In this document: in pieces, positions 10,744-17,789 of the stretch
Position numbering within the stretch: position 1 is the stretch's first letter
Layout: each line of letters starts with the position of its first letter
Assembly: GCF_001553005.1 (NCBI RefSeq)
Contig: NZ_KQ959903.1
Coordinates: 1,271-20,523, forward strand
Direction: 5' to 3'
Length of the DNA: 19,253 bases
Origin: Gemelliphila asaccharolytica
GTDB lineage: Bacteria > Bacillota > Bacilli > Staphylococcales > Gemellaceae
Position numbers and translations under genes: made by a program
Notes under the pieces: generated by a model
What the model was told of the DNA's origin: nothing
What the model saw: the letters and a program-made list of their open reading frames with translations, nothing else
Databases searched by the model: none

Positions 10744-11079
10744 TTATTTGTTGTCTGATACTACTATTGTAATATGACTTGTTCTTTTGTTTATTGAACT
10801 TGCAGATCCTTTTGCTCTTGGACGAAATCTTTTTAATGTTGGTCCTTCATTTGCAAAAGCTTGTGATACTACTAAGTCGTTTGAATTCATTCCATAGTTG
10901 TGTTCAGCATTTGCAGTAGCTGATTTAATTACTTTTGCTACTGGAAGTGACGCTGCTCTAGGTGTGAATTCTAAAATTCCTAATGCTTCTTTCACTTTTT
11001 TACCGCGTACTAAGTCTAACACTAATCTTACTTTTCGAGGTGCTATGCGGACTGTCTTAGCAATTGCTTTTGACTCCAT
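10744..11079 (-). CDS. rplV: Large-subunit ribosomal protein uL22
   Basis: The product has 111 residues. The globular part has [19 protein letters not shown], and the extended beta-hairpin (about residues 82-100, [18 protein letters not shown]) reaches into the exit tunnel beside uL4. This hairpin is where macrolide-resistance changes are known in other bacteria; no insertion or deletion is evident here. AAGGAGG precedes the start. Confidence 0.98.
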   Translation of the reverse strand: MESKAIAKTVRIAPRKVRLVLDLVRGKKVKEALGILEFTPRAASLPVAKVIKSATANAEHNYGMNSNDLVVSQAFANEGPTLKRFRPRAKGSASSINKRTSHITIVVSDNK

Positions 11080-11097
11080 GAGTGTGCCTCCTTATTT

Positions 11098-11379
11098 TTA
11101 TTTTCTTTTAGTTTTTCTATCATCTGCTGCGTGTCCTCTATATGTTCTAGTAGGTGCAAATTCTCCTAATTTGTGTCCTACCATGTCTTCTGTTACATAT
11201 ACAGGAACATGTTTTCTTCCATCATATACAGCAAATGTCATCCCTACGAAACTTGGGAATATTGTTGAACGACGTGACCATGTTTTTATCACTTGTTTTT
11301 TTTCTTGACCACTTGCTTTTTCTACTTTAGCAAGTAAGTGATGATCAGCGAATGGTCCTTTTTTTAAGCTACGAGCCAT
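11098..11379 (-). CDS. rpsS: Small-subunit ribosomal protein uS19
   Basis: The 93-residue product begins [20 protein letters not shown] and contains [20 protein letters not shown] and the [16 protein letters not shown]-terminal segment. uS19 is in the 30S head and works with uS13 near the tRNAs. The gap to rplB is 75 nt, the longest inside the operon, and holds a strong hairpin (11411-11442). AAAGGAG lies 8 nt ahead of the ATG. Confidence 0.98.
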   Translation of the reverse strand: MARSLKKGPFADHHLLAKVEKASGQEKKQVIKTWSRRSTIFPSFVGMTFAVYDGRKHVPVYVTEDMVGHKLGEFAPTRTYRGHAADDRKTKRK

Positions 11380-11410
11380 GTTTTTTTCTCCTTTCGAATG
11401 GTTGCCTTTG

Positions 11411-11442
11411 TTTTGGTAAAGAGCTTGTGCTCCTCACCAAAA
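11411..11442 (-). ncRNA. 14-bp intergenic mRNA hairpin between rplB and rpsS
   Basis: On the transcript, TTTTGGTGAGGAGC (11429-11442) pairs over its whole length with GCTCTTTACCAAAA (11411-11424), with two G-U pairs, closing an ACAA tetraloop. It begins 12 nt past the rplB stop and ends 31 nt before the rpsS start. The 3' side continues CAAAGGCAACC, so there is no T run and it should not terminate. The rpsS ribosome binding site is outside it. Possible roles are RNA processing, stability or protein binding. Confidence 0.65.
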
Positions 11443-11454
11443 TCAGCTATTTTT

Positions 11455-12285
11455 CTATTTGTTACGAGCACGTACAATAAATTTGTTTGAACGAGCTTTT
11501 GTAGAACGTGTTTTTTTCCCAAGTGTTGGTTTACCCCAAGGTGACATTGGAGATTTACGTCCGATTGATGTACGTCCTTCACCACCACCGTGTGGGTGAT
11601 CGTTAGGGTTCATTACTGATCCACGAACTGTAGGTCTTTTACCTAACCAGCGTGTTCTACCTGCTTTACCTATGTTTACTAGTGAGTATTGTTCGTTTCC
11701 TACTTCTCCGATAGTTGCACGACAAGTAGCTAAAATCATTCTTACTTCACCTGATTTTAAACGCACTAATATGTATTTTCCTTCATTTCCAAGAACTTGT
11801 GCACTTGCTCCGGCTGAACGGACTAATTGTCCACCTTTACCTGGTTTTAATTCTATATTGTGAATTAAAGTACCTACTGGTATTTTTGACAATGGTAATG
11901 TGTTTCCAACTTTGATGTCTACATCTTGTCCTGATATTACTTGTCCTCCTACTTCTAGTCCTTTAGGAGCTATAATATAGCGTTTTTCACCGTCTGCATA
12001 ATGTAGCAATGCTATATTTGCTGAACGATTTGGATCATATTCCACTGATGCAACTTTTGCTGGTACATTGTCTTTATTTCTTTTGAAGTCTATAATACGG
12101 TATTGTTTTTTATGTCCTCCACCATTGTGACGAACTGTTATTTTACCTTGATTATTTCTCCCCGCTTTTTTCGGTAGCGGCGCTAATAATGACTTTTCTG
12201 GTTTTGTTGCAGTTATTTCTGCAAAGTCTAATGATGTCATGTTACGACGACCATTAGTTATAGCTTTATATTTTTTTATAGCCAT
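11455..12285 (-). CDS. rplB: Large-subunit ribosomal protein uL2
   Basis: The product has 276 residues, with N-terminal OB-like and central SH3-like rRNA-binding domains. Its conserved C-terminal segment [15 protein letters not shown] starts at about residue 224. H230 there corresponds to the E. coli histidine (H229) associated with the peptidyl-transferase region. uL2 is needed for subunit joining and peptide-bond formation. The product ends in the basic stretch [10 protein letters not shown]. It follows rplW by 29 nt. Confidence 0.98.
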   Translation of the reverse strand: MAIKKYKAITNGRRNMTSLDFAEITATKPEKSLLAPLPKKAGRNNQGKITVRHNGGGHKKQYRIIDFKRNKDNVPAKVASVEYDPNRSANIALLHYADGEKRYIIAPKGLEVGGQVISGQDVDIKVGNTLPLSKIPVGTLIHNIELKPGKGGQLVRSAGASAQVLGNEGKYILVRLKSGEVRMILATCRATIGEVGNEQYSLVNIGKAGRTRWLGKRPTVRGSVMNPNDHPHGGGEGRTSIGRKSPMSPWGKPTLGKKTRSTKARSNKFIVRARNK

Positions 12286-12314
12286 TTGTCATTTCCCTCC
12301 ATAGTGGTTTTATT

Positions 12315-12596
12315 TTAGGCAAATAATCCTTCGATTGTTTGTCCTTCTTTTAATTTAACGATTGCTTTACGTTTTTTGTTAGTATATCCAGCGTGTTTTC
12401 CTACACGGCGGAATTTTGGTTTGTAGTTCATTACGTTCACTTTTTCTACTTCTACTGAAAAAATTTCTTCGATAGCTTGTTTTATTTGTGTTTTGTGTGC
12501 ACGTGTGTCTACTAAGAAAGTATATTTATTTTCTTGCATTAATAAATATGATTTTTCTGTTAAAACTGGGCGTTTGATAATATCTCGTGCTTGCAT
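12315..12596 (-). CDS. rplW: Large-subunit ribosomal protein uL23
   Basis: The product has 93 residues. [20 protein letters not shown] at the start and [20 protein letters not shown] later are the family markers. uL23 sits at the tunnel exit and is the docking site for trigger factor and the signal recognition particle. Its ATG overlaps the rplD stop by one base (TAATG), which suggests translational coupling. Confidence 0.98.
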   Translation of the reverse strand: MQARDIIKRPVLTEKSYLLMQENKYTFLVDTRAHKTQIKQAIEEIFSVEVEKVNVMNYKPKFRRVGKHAGYTNKKRKAIVKLKEGQTIEGLFA

Positions 12597-13219
12597 TATG
12601 CTAGTACCTCCCCAACTTTTTCTACTGCATCTTTAGTAAATACTACTTTATTATGTCCTAATACATCTAGTACATTTAATCCAGTAGATTCTATAAATGT
12701 TACTCCAGGGATATTTCTTCCTGATAGTATCGCATTTTCATTTAATTCAGAAACTACGAATAATACTTTTTTATCTATGTTTAAGTTATTCAACATTTCT
12801 TTGAAATTTTTTGTTTTGATTGAATCAAATACTAAAGTTTCAAGTGCAAATACGTTTCCTTCTTTTACTTTTGATGATATCGCTGAACGTATTGCTAAAC
12901 GACGCATTTTTCTAGGCATTTTAAAACCATATTCACGTGGTGTTGGTCCAAAGACTGTACCACCTCCACGCCATTGTGGTGAACGAATAGATCCTTGACG
13001 AGCTCTACCAGTTCCTTTTTGACGCCATGGTTTACGTCCTCCCCCTGATACTTCAGAGCGACCTTTTGTACTGTGTGTACCTTGACGAAGTGAAGCTCTT
13101 TGCAACGTTACTGCTTGGAATAATACGTGTTGATTAGGTTCTATTCCAAAAACACCTTCATTAGCTTCTACTACACCTGCTTTAGTACCATCTTGTTTAA
13201 ATAAATCTAATTGTGTCAT
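12596..13219 (-). CDS. rplD: Large-subunit ribosomal protein uL4
   Basis: The product has 207 residues. A long tunnel-lining loop occupies about residues 45-95, including [19 protein letters not shown] (59-77), the site of known macrolide-resistance changes; it appears intact. The rest is the globular alpha/beta domain. In E. coli uL4 represses its own operon by binding the S10 leader. The structured leader upstream of rpsJ here makes a similar role conceivable, but that is inference. Confidence 0.98.
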   Translation of the reverse strand: MTQLDLFKQDGTKAGVVEANEGVFGIEPNQHVLFQAVTLQRASLRQGTHSTKGRSEVSGGGRKPWRQKGTGRARQGSIRSPQWRGGGTVFGPTPREYGFKMPRKMRRLAIRSAISSKVKEGNVFALETLVFDSIKTKNFKEMLNNLNIDKKVLFVVSELNENAILSGRNIPGVTFIESTGLNVLDVLGHNKVVFTKDAVEKVGEVLA

Positions 13220-13245
13220 GTGCTAATTCCTCCTTCCGTATATTT

Positions 13246-13908
13246 CTATTTACCAGATTTTACTGCTGATTGAATTTTCACAAAGCTTTTTTTACTTCCA
13301 GGAATACATCCTTTGATTAAAATAACACCTGTTTCTTTATCAACACTTACTATTTCAAGGTTTTGAGTAGTTACTGTAACTCCTCCCATTTGCCCTGGCA
13401 ATGCTTTACCTTTGAATACACGGTTAGGTGCTACAGGACCCATTGATCCAGGACGACGGTGATAACGTGATCCGTGTGCCATTGGCCCGCGACTTTGTCC
13501 GTGGCGTTTGATTGCACCTTGGAATCCTTTACCTTTACTTGTTCCTGTTACGTCAACTAAGTCACCTGTTGCAAAAATATCAACTTGGACTTCTTGACCT
13601 ACTTCATAATTTGCTAACTCAACATCTTTGATTTCACGGATGAATCTTTTTGGAGCAGTTTTTGCTTTGTCAGCATGTCCTTGCTCAGGTTTGTTAGCTA
13701 CTTTAATTAACGCATCTTTACGAGTTTTATCGTAAGGACGTTTATCATCAAATCCTAATTGGATTGAATTGTATCCATCTATTTCTTCTGTTTTCTTTTG
13801 TAGTACGACATTCCCTTTTGCTTCTACAACAGTAACAGGGATTAATTCTCCATTCTCAGCGAAGATTTGAGTCATACCTACTTTTCTACCTAAGATACCT
13901 TTAGTCAT
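13246..13908 (-). CDS. rplC: Large-subunit ribosomal protein uL3
   Basis: The product has 220 residues. It begins [20 protein letters not shown]. The extended arm at about residues 123-160 ([20 protein letters not shown] and following) reaches the peptidyl-transferase centre, and the C-terminal part has [17 protein letters not shown]. The glutamine of KRHGQSRG (Q138) corresponds in position to the methylated glutamine of E. coli L3. It lies 20 nt after rpsJ with an AGGAGG site. Confidence 0.98.
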   Translation of the reverse strand: MTKGILGRKVGMTQIFAENGELIPVTVVEAKGNVVLQKKTEEIDGYNSIQLGFDDKRPYDKTRKDALIKVANKPEQGHADKAKTAPKRFIREIKDVELANYEVGQEVQVDIFATGDLVDVTGTSKGKGFQGAIKRHGQSRGPMAHGSRYHRRPGSMGPVAPNRVFKGKALPGQMGGVTVTTQNLEIVSVDKETGVILIKGCIPGSKKSFVKIQSAVKSGK

Positions 13909-13928
13909 CGAAAGTCACCTCCTGATTA

Positions 13929-14237
13929 TTATAATTTTAATTCGATGTCAACACCTGATGGTAAGTTTAAACTAATTAAAGCGTCAACTGTTTTTTGTGT
14001 TGGTTCTAATATGTCTATTAGACGTTTATGTGTACGTTGTTCAAATTGTTCACGACTATCTTTATACACGTGAACAGAACGTAAAATTGTGTAAACAACT
14101 TTTTCTGTTGGAAGTGGTATTGGACCTGAAACTTTCGCACCAGAACGTTTAGCAGTTTCAACAATTTTTTCTGCACTTTGATCAACTAATCTATGATCAT
14201 ATCCTTTTAGTCGGATACGTATTTTTTGTTTTGCCAT
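13929..14237 (-). CDS. rpsJ: Small-subunit ribosomal protein uS10 (NusE)
   Basis: The product has 102 residues from [20 protein letters not shown] to GVDIELKL, with the [20 protein letters not shown] loop segment at about 56-75. The frame is open for 39 more codons upstream to 14354, but that stretch is the conserved leader RNA and does not resemble uS10. AGGAGG lies 7 nt before the ATG at 14235-14237, supporting that start; another ATG lies directly before it, at 4 nt spacing. uS10 is a 30S head protein and also NusE, which joins NusB in transcription antitermination. First gene of the operon. Confidence 0.97.
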   Translation of the reverse strand: MAKQKIRIRLKGYDHRLVDQSAEKIVETAKRSGAKVSGPIPLPTEKVVYTILRSVHVYKDSREQFEQRTHKRLIDILEPTQKTVDALISLNLPSGVDIELKL

Positions 14238-14261
14238 CATTTCTCCTCCTTGTATGTATTC

Positions 14262-14374
14262 GCTACTGTCAAGCAGTAACTTCTCCTCGGAAGTTCTCCA
14301 GCAACGCTTTGCCATGGCAAAGCGGCCTAGCGTGTCAGTAACCTCCCGTATCAACGCAAGTCTTTATTAAGACT
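14262..14374 (-). ncRNA. Structured 5' leader of the S10 operon
   Basis: About 140 nt separate the likely transcription start from rpsJ, and the region is clearly richer in G+C than its surroundings. Hairpins in transcript order: AGTCTTAATAAAGACT (14359-14374); the perfect palindrome CGCTTTGCCATGGCAAAGCG (14305-14324), an 8-bp stem with a CATG loop; AACTTC with GAAGTT (14278-14295); and GTTACTG with CAGTAGC (14262-14280). GGAGGTT (14340-14346) can alternatively pair with AACTTCC (14289-14295). No T run follows, so any control would act on translation, processing or pausing. A ribosomal-protein-binding autoregulatory leader is the likeliest reading, with uL4 a candidate by analogy to E. coli. 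Confidence 0.7.
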
Positions 14375-14383
14375 AACATTACA

Positions 14384-14412
14384 ATTATACACATATAAAA
14401 TAAATATTTCAA
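14384..14412 (-). promoter_or_regulatory. Main sigma-A promoter of the S10-spc-alpha operon
   Basis: On the minus strand TTGAAA (14407-14412) and a perfect TATAAT (14384-14389) are separated by exactly 17 nt. The predicted start, about 14377, comes just before the first leader hairpin. This near-consensus promoter fits high expression of ribosomal protein genes. Confidence 0.85.
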
Positions 14413-14597
14413 GACTTTTTTCTCATTTTAACCATTTTGTAATAAATTTTTTCTTTTTATTTTAAATTTAAAATATAGTATATAGATAGATAGTATATAG
14501 ATAGATTGAAATTTTCTTAAAAAATGATTATTCATTTTATATAGTAAAAAAATATAAACTTAATTATTTTTAAATTTATATTTTTCTAAAAACAAAA
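14413..14597. other. Gene-free AT-rich spacer containing a tandem repeat
   Basis: No coding region was seen. The stretch separates the S10 promoter from the terminator of the acetyltransferase gene. Apart from the repeat at 14477-14506 it is low-complexity A/T sequence. Confidence 0.5.
14477..14506. repeat. Two exact tandem copies of a 15-bp unit
   Basis: AGTATATAGATAGAT occurs twice in direct succession (14477-14491 and 14492-14506); the match extends two bases upstream. It lies in an intergenic spacer upstream of the S10 promoter and is of the slippage-prone kind. No function is apparent. Confidence 0.85.
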
Positions 14598-14619
14598 CTT
14601 GAATTTTTTATTTTTCAAG
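14581..14619 (-). terminator. Probable terminator after the acetyltransferase gene
   Basis: On the minus strand CTTGAA (14614-14619) pairs with TTCAAG (14598-14603) over an A-rich loop and is followed by TTTTGTTTTTAG. The stem is short, but the position (31 nt past the stop) and the T-rich tail fit an intrinsic terminator. Confidence 0.5.
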
Positions 14620-14649
14620 GTGGTTTTAATATTATATTCAGCTCATTTT

Positions 14650-14904
14650 TTATTTATGTTTTTCAAGCCAAGCTGTCGCATAAGAACAGCTTGAAGATAA
14701 AATTATGTTATTTTTTTTAGCATATTCTACAACTTCTTTCATAATTTTTGACGCAATTCCTTTGCCCCTATATTTTTCATCGACATAAACCTTAGTTATT
14801 GTTTGAGTATTATCGTCGTTTTTTGGAAATAATAAGTAAACTTCTGGATCAAATTCCTCTCCATAATAAAGCATATCTTTGTCTTCATTTAATTTAAATT
14901 CCAT
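14650..14904 (-). CDS. Small GNAT-like N-acetyltransferase (YjdJ/NATD1 type)
   Basis: The 84-residue product is about half the size of ordinary GNAT enzymes. It contains the acetyl-CoA-binding motif VDEKYRGKGIASKIMKEVVE and ends with SSSCSYATAWLEKHK, which matches the short Acetyltransf_CG group (YjdJ/NATD1-like), including the cysteine before a C-terminal WLEKH stretch. The substrate of this group is not established, so none is given. It follows the NYN nuclease gene by 18 nt with AAGGAGAG ahead of the ATG, so the two are probably co-transcribed. Confidence 0.8.
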   Translation of the reverse strand: MEFKLNEDKDMLYYGEEFDPEVYLLFPKNDDNTQTITKVYVDEKYRGKGIASKIMKEVVEYAKKNNIILSSSCSYATAWLEKHK

Positions 14905-14922
14905 TTTCTTCTCTCCTTTATT

Positions 14923-15450
14923 TTAAAATTTTTCACCTTTTAGCATAAATTTTCTTAATTTTTCTTTTGTTTCATCACTCATTCTAATGCTTGATTTTTT
15001 TACTTTTTTTTCATTATGAGTTTTTACATATTTGGATATATTGGTTTTTCTTTCATATAAATCTTTAATAAATCTATGGCAATCTCTAAGTATCGCTCCA
15101 TATCCGAGTGCTGTATCTCTCTCTGCATGGTCATCACTTACTACTACTACATCTATAAAATGATTAATGTATAACTCTTTTGTTTTTCTTTCTATCCAGG
15201 AATCTGCCTTTTCACCAGTTTTTGTGTATACTATAAAAAGTCCTTCATCATCTTTTATATATTCTTTACTACTTGCTCTATAAGCGTCAAATACACAATA
15301 AACTATATATTTATTCCCACTAGAATATTCTTTAAGTATGCTTATTAAAGTATCTCTTTCCGTAGGAAAAGAAGAACTTTTTATTTTGTTATATTCTTTC
15401 ATTTTAAATAATAAATTATAACCATCTATTATTAAGTATCTTTTTTTCAC
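14923..15450 (-). CDS. Rae1/YacP-like NYN-domain endoribonuclease
   Basis: The product has 175 residues. The start KKRYLIIDGYNLLFKMKEYN has the D-GYN pattern of NYN (PIN-like) nucleases. Further motifs are ERDTLI (31-36), VFDAY (53-57), YTKTGEKADSWIE (75-87) and VVSDDHAERDTALGYGA (103-119). D9, D55, D83 and D106/D107 are the likely metal-binding acids. This order matches B. subtilis YacP/Rae1, which cuts mRNA inside the ribosomal A site. The start is GTG (15448-15450), with AGGA 7 nt before it; an overlapping ATG two bases upstream is out of frame and meets TGA at once. In Bacillus the gene sits in the cysS-rlmB region, here not. Confidence 0.85.
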   Translation of the reverse strand: MKKRYLIIDGYNLLFKMKEYNKIKSSSFPTERDTLISILKEYSSGNKYIVYCVFDAYRASSKEYIKDDEGLFIVYTKTGEKADSWIERKTKELYINHFIDVVVVSDDHAERDTALGYGAILRDCHRFIKDLYERKTNISKYVKTHNEKKVKKSSIRMSDETKEKLRKFMLKGEKF

Positions 15451-15486
15451 ATTTTTTCCTACTTCCTATATTAATAATCTAACTAA

Positions 15487-15515
15487 ATTATAGCAAAATT
15501 TTTAGTTTTTTTCTA
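15487..15515 (-). promoter_or_regulatory. Promoter of the nuclease-acetyltransferase unit
   Basis: On the minus strand a perfect TATAAT (15487-15492) with an extended -10 TGc is preceded at 17 nt by TAGAAA (15510-15515), four of six matches to the -35 consensus. It faces the GTG start 37 nt away. It is divergent from the riboswitch promoter, 72 nt to the right. Confidence 0.65.
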
Positions 15516-15587
15516 TTTAAAATCAAACTTAATAATCTTAAACTATTCTTAAAAATTCTCATAACATCTTTAAACAAAACATTTTTC

Positions 15588-15616
15588 TTGTTAGTGAATT
15601 TTCTTTATGCTACAAT
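15588..15616 (+). promoter_or_regulatory. Promoter of the TPP-controlled transport operon
   Basis: TTGTTA (15588-15593), a 17-nt spacer and TACAAT (15611-15616) with an extended -10 TGc. The expected start falls at about 15622-15624, so the transcript begins essentially with the first riboswitch stem. Confidence 0.75.
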
Positions 15617-15621
15617 AATGG

Positions 15622-15702
15622 CACGGGAGTCTGTAAACAGTCTGAGAGGAAACTGAAAGTTTCGACCGAACCTGATCTAGATAATGCTAGCGTAGGTAAG
15701 TG
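15622..15702 (+). promoter_or_regulatory. TPP (THI-box) riboswitch
   Basis: The conserved THI-box blocks are present in order: CACGGGAG at the 5' end, CTGAGAGG (15642-15649), GACCGAACCTGATCTAGATA (15664-15683) and AATGCTAGCGTAGGTAAGTG at the 3' end, closed by CAC (15622-15624) with GTG (15700-15702). TPP riboswitches lower expression of thiamine biosynthesis and uptake genes when thiamine diphosphate is plentiful. It precedes the four-gene pyrimidine/thiamine transport operon, consistent with that role. Confidence 0.95.
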
Positions 15703-15731
15703 TAAATTAAATTAACCAATTAGATTATAAC

Positions 15732-15777
15732 AGAGCTTCCAAAATTGATATAAGTGAATTATATTTAAGGAGGTTTT
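15732..15777 (+). promoter_or_regulatory. Riboswitch expression platform: hairpin that traps the ribosome binding site
   Basis: AGAGCTTCC (15732-15740) can pair with GGAGGTTTT (15769-15777), with three G-U pairs, and a nested 6-bp stem ATATAA/TTATAT (15748-15753 with 15759-15764) sits inside. The 3' arm contains the AAGGAGG ribosome binding site of the first gene. The sequence from the 3' arm on reads TTTTTTATTTTG, so the same hairpin could work as an intrinsic terminator as well. Which mechanism dominates cannot be read from sequence alone. Confidence 0.55.
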
Positions 15778-15782
15778 TTATT

Positions 15783-16061
15783 TTGTTAAATTGTAGCATA
15801 GCTTTACAAATTTTACCCTTAGGAGAAAATAGTAGGATAGAGATTATTGATAAAGTAATTTCTTATCTTTCTACTAGGCATAAAAACATATTAGTTACAC
15901 CCTTTGAAACTGTAATCGAAGGAGAATATGATTATTTAATGGAATCTTTAAAAAATGCCATTTCTCTTGCAGGAGAAGATCATAGTAATATATTTGCAAA
16001 TATTAAAATAAATTATGGGAGAATAATGACAATTGATGAAAAAATTAAAAAGTTTAATTAA
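15783..16061 (+). CDS. Thiamine-binding protein, YkoF/MTH1187 (UPF0045) family
   Basis: The product has 92 residues, one ferredoxin-like domain of the MTH1187/UPF0045 type, recognised by ALQILPLGENSR near the start and VTPFETVIEGEYDYLMESLK (37-56). Family members bind thiamine or related compounds; the exact ligand here is inferred. The start is TTG (15783-15785), chosen because AAGGAGG (15767-15773) lies 9 nt upstream and no ATG fits. It is the first gene after the TPP riboswitch and overlaps the permease start by 26 nt. Cytoplasmic: no signal peptide. Confidence 0.85.
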   Translation: MLNCSIALQILPLGENSRIEIIDKVISYLSTRHKNILVTPFETVIEGEYDYLMESLKNAISLAGEDHSNIFANIKINYGRIMTIDEKIKKFN

Positions 16062-16806
16062 TAGTCATATTAGCTTTATAACCATTTTACTTATTATCAT
16101 AATATGGCAGATAGCAGGTTTTTTAAATCTACTTCCCAAATACATAATTCCAACTCCAATAGAAATAGTCAAAGCTTTCATCCAAAACTTTGATAGTTTT
16201 TTGTTTCATTCAAAAGTTACTATGATAGAAGCAATCATTGGACTCATTTATGGAATTATAATAGCCTGTTTTTTAGCTATAATTATGGATACTTTTAAAA
16301 TTTTAAATAAGGCTATTTATCCCCTTTTAATAATAACTCAAACTATCCCCACTATAGCTATAGCTCCTATTTTAGTTTTATGGCTTGGGTATGATATGAC
16401 TCCTAAAATAGTTCTAATTGTGCTTACTACCACCTTCCCTATAGTAATAAGTATATTAGACGGTTTTAAAAATGCAGACAAAGATGCCATATGTCTGCTA
16501 AAACTCATGAGTGCAAGTAAAATGCAGATTATGTGGCATATAAAAATACCAAATGCTCTGAGTTACTTTTATGCCGGACTTAGAGTTAGTGTTTCTTATG
16601 CCTTTGTTGCTGCAGTTGTTTCAGAATGGTTAGGAGGATTTGAGGGGCTTGGAGTGTACATGATACGCACCAAAAAATTATTTCAATATGACACTATGTT
16701 TGCAATAATTATATTAATATCAGTAATTAGTTTAGCTAGTATGAAATTAGTAAAAATCAGCGAAAAAAAAGTTTTAAAATGGAAATACATAGGAGAAAAA
16801 AAATGA
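16036..16806 (+). CDS. thiX: ABC transporter permease, ThiX-like
   Basis: The product has 256 residues and about six hydrophobic segments, starting with ISFITILLIIIIWQIAGFL. The inner-membrane permease signature (EAA-like loop contacting the ATPase) is at LLKLMSASKMQIMWHIKIPN, and the end has VVSEWLGGFEGLGVYM, as in the SsuC/TauC/ThiX family. It is inside the TPP-controlled operon next to a THI5-like binding protein, so pyrimidine precursor import is the likely role. ATG at 16036 is chosen; TTG at 16033 is an alternative, slightly better spaced from GGGAG at 16017-16021. Its stop overlaps the next start (ATGA). Confidence 0.88.
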   Translation: MKKLKSLINSHISFITILLIIIIWQIAGFLNLLPKYIIPTPIEIVKAFIQNFDSFLFHSKVTMIEAIIGLIYGIIIACFLAIIMDTFKILNKAIYPLLIITQTIPTIAIAPILVLWLGYDMTPKIVLIVLTTTFPIVISILDGFKNADKDAICLLKLMSASKMQIMWHIKIPNALSYFYAGLRVSVSYAFVAAVVSEWLGGFEGLGVYMIRTKKLFQYDTMFAIIILISVISLASMKLVKISEKKVLKWKYIGEKK

Positions 16807-17789
16807 AGAAAATATTATATGCATTAATGGCTGTTGTAATCATAATTTTTACAGCAGGATGTTCAACTAAACAAGAGTCGAAAGATTTAAAAAAAGTAGA
16901 CTTCATCTTAGACTGGACACCAAATACTAACCATACAGGAATTTATGTAGCTAAAGAAAAAGGCTACTTCAAAGAAGCAGGAATTGACCTTGAAATAAAA
17001 TTACCACCAGAAGACAGTTCATCTGATCTTGTAATAAACAACAAAGCACCTTTCACAATATACTTCCAAGATAGTATGGCAAACAAACTATCAAAAGGTG
17101 CTGGAATAACAGCAGTAGCTGCAATAGTTGAACACAATACTTCTGGAATAATATCTAGCAAAGACAAAGCAATAACACAGCCAAAAGACCTTGAAGGAAA
17201 AAAATATGGAACATGGAACGATCCAATAGAACTAGCTATGATAAAAAATATAATGGAAAAACAATCAGCTGATTTTTCTAAATTACAGCTAGTACCAAAC
17301 AATGATTCAAACTCTATAGTATCAATAGAAAATAAAGCCTTTGACGCTGCATGGATATACTATGGCTGGGACGGATTAATGGCTAAAAATATGAACATTG
17401 ACACAAACTTCTTCTATCTAAAAGATTTTGCAAAAGAATTAGATTATTACTCACCAATAATAATTGCAAACAATGAATATTTGAAAAACAACAAAGAAGA
17501 AGCAACAAAAATTATAAAAGCAATCAAAAAAGGTTATATATACGCAATAGATCATCCAGAAGAAGCTGCTGAAATACTTATAAAAAATGCTCCAGAACTA
17601 CAAGATAAAAAAGACTTTGTGATAGAATCACAAAAATATCTTTCTAAACAATATGCAAAAGATAAAAACAAATGGGGAGAAATAGACCCAGAACGCTGGA
17701 ATAATTTTTATAACTGGATTAATGAAAACAAAATAACAAAAAATCCATTAGAAAAAAATGCAGGATTTTCTAATGACTACCTAAAATAA
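16803..17789 (+). CDS. thiY: Substrate-binding lipoprotein, NMT1/THI5-like (ThiY-type)
   Basis: The product has 328 residues. A signal peptide MKKILYALMAVVIIIFTAGC with a lipobox ends at Cys20, so the mature protein is membrane-anchored outside the cell. The THI5/NMT1 signature DFILDWTPNTNHTGIYVAKE follows, then KGYFKEAGIDLEI and, later, DLEGKKYGTWNDP and FDAAWIYYGWDG. Relatives bind hydroxymethyl- or formylamino-pyrimidine thiamine precursors. The ATG at 16803 is chosen over an in-frame ATG eight codons upstream because of GGAG 8 nt before it and the signal peptide. It overlaps the permease stop by 4 nt and the ATPase start by 1 nt. Confidence 0.9.
   Translation: MKKILYALMAVVIIIFTAGCSTKQESKDLKKVDFILDWTPNTNHTGIYVAKEKGYFKEAGIDLEIKLPPEDSSSDLVINNKAPFTIYFQDSMANKLSKGAGITAVAAIVEHNTSGIISSKDKAITQPKDLEGKKYGTWNDPIELAMIKNIMEKQSADFSKLQLVPNNDSNSIVSIENKAFDAAWIYYGWDGLMAKNMNIDTNFFYLKDFAKELDYYSPIIIANNEYLKNNKEEATKIIKAIKKGYIYAIDHPEEAAEILIKNAPELQDKKDFVIESQKYLSKQYAKDKNKWGEIDPERWNNFYNWINENKITKNPLEKNAGFSNDYLK

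Noticed and set aside
11411..11442. The rplB-rpsS hairpin as an intrinsic terminator
   Set aside because: The minus-strand sequence after the stem is CAAAGGCAACC, without a T run, and essential genes follow.
11364..11588. A 74-codon open frame overlapping the 3' end of rplB
   Set aside because: It reads the well-conserved rplB region in another frame, covers the rplB-rpsS hairpin, and has no recognisable product or ribosome binding site.
14238..14354. N-terminal extension of uS10 by 39 codons
   Set aside because: The extra residues do not resemble uS10, the stretch is the structured leader, and AGGAGG is placed for the ATG at 14237.
16964..17302. A 112-codon minus-strand frame opposite the binding-protein gene
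   Set aside because: It lies wholly within the real lipoprotein gene, has no promoter or ribosome binding site, and has no recognisable motifs.
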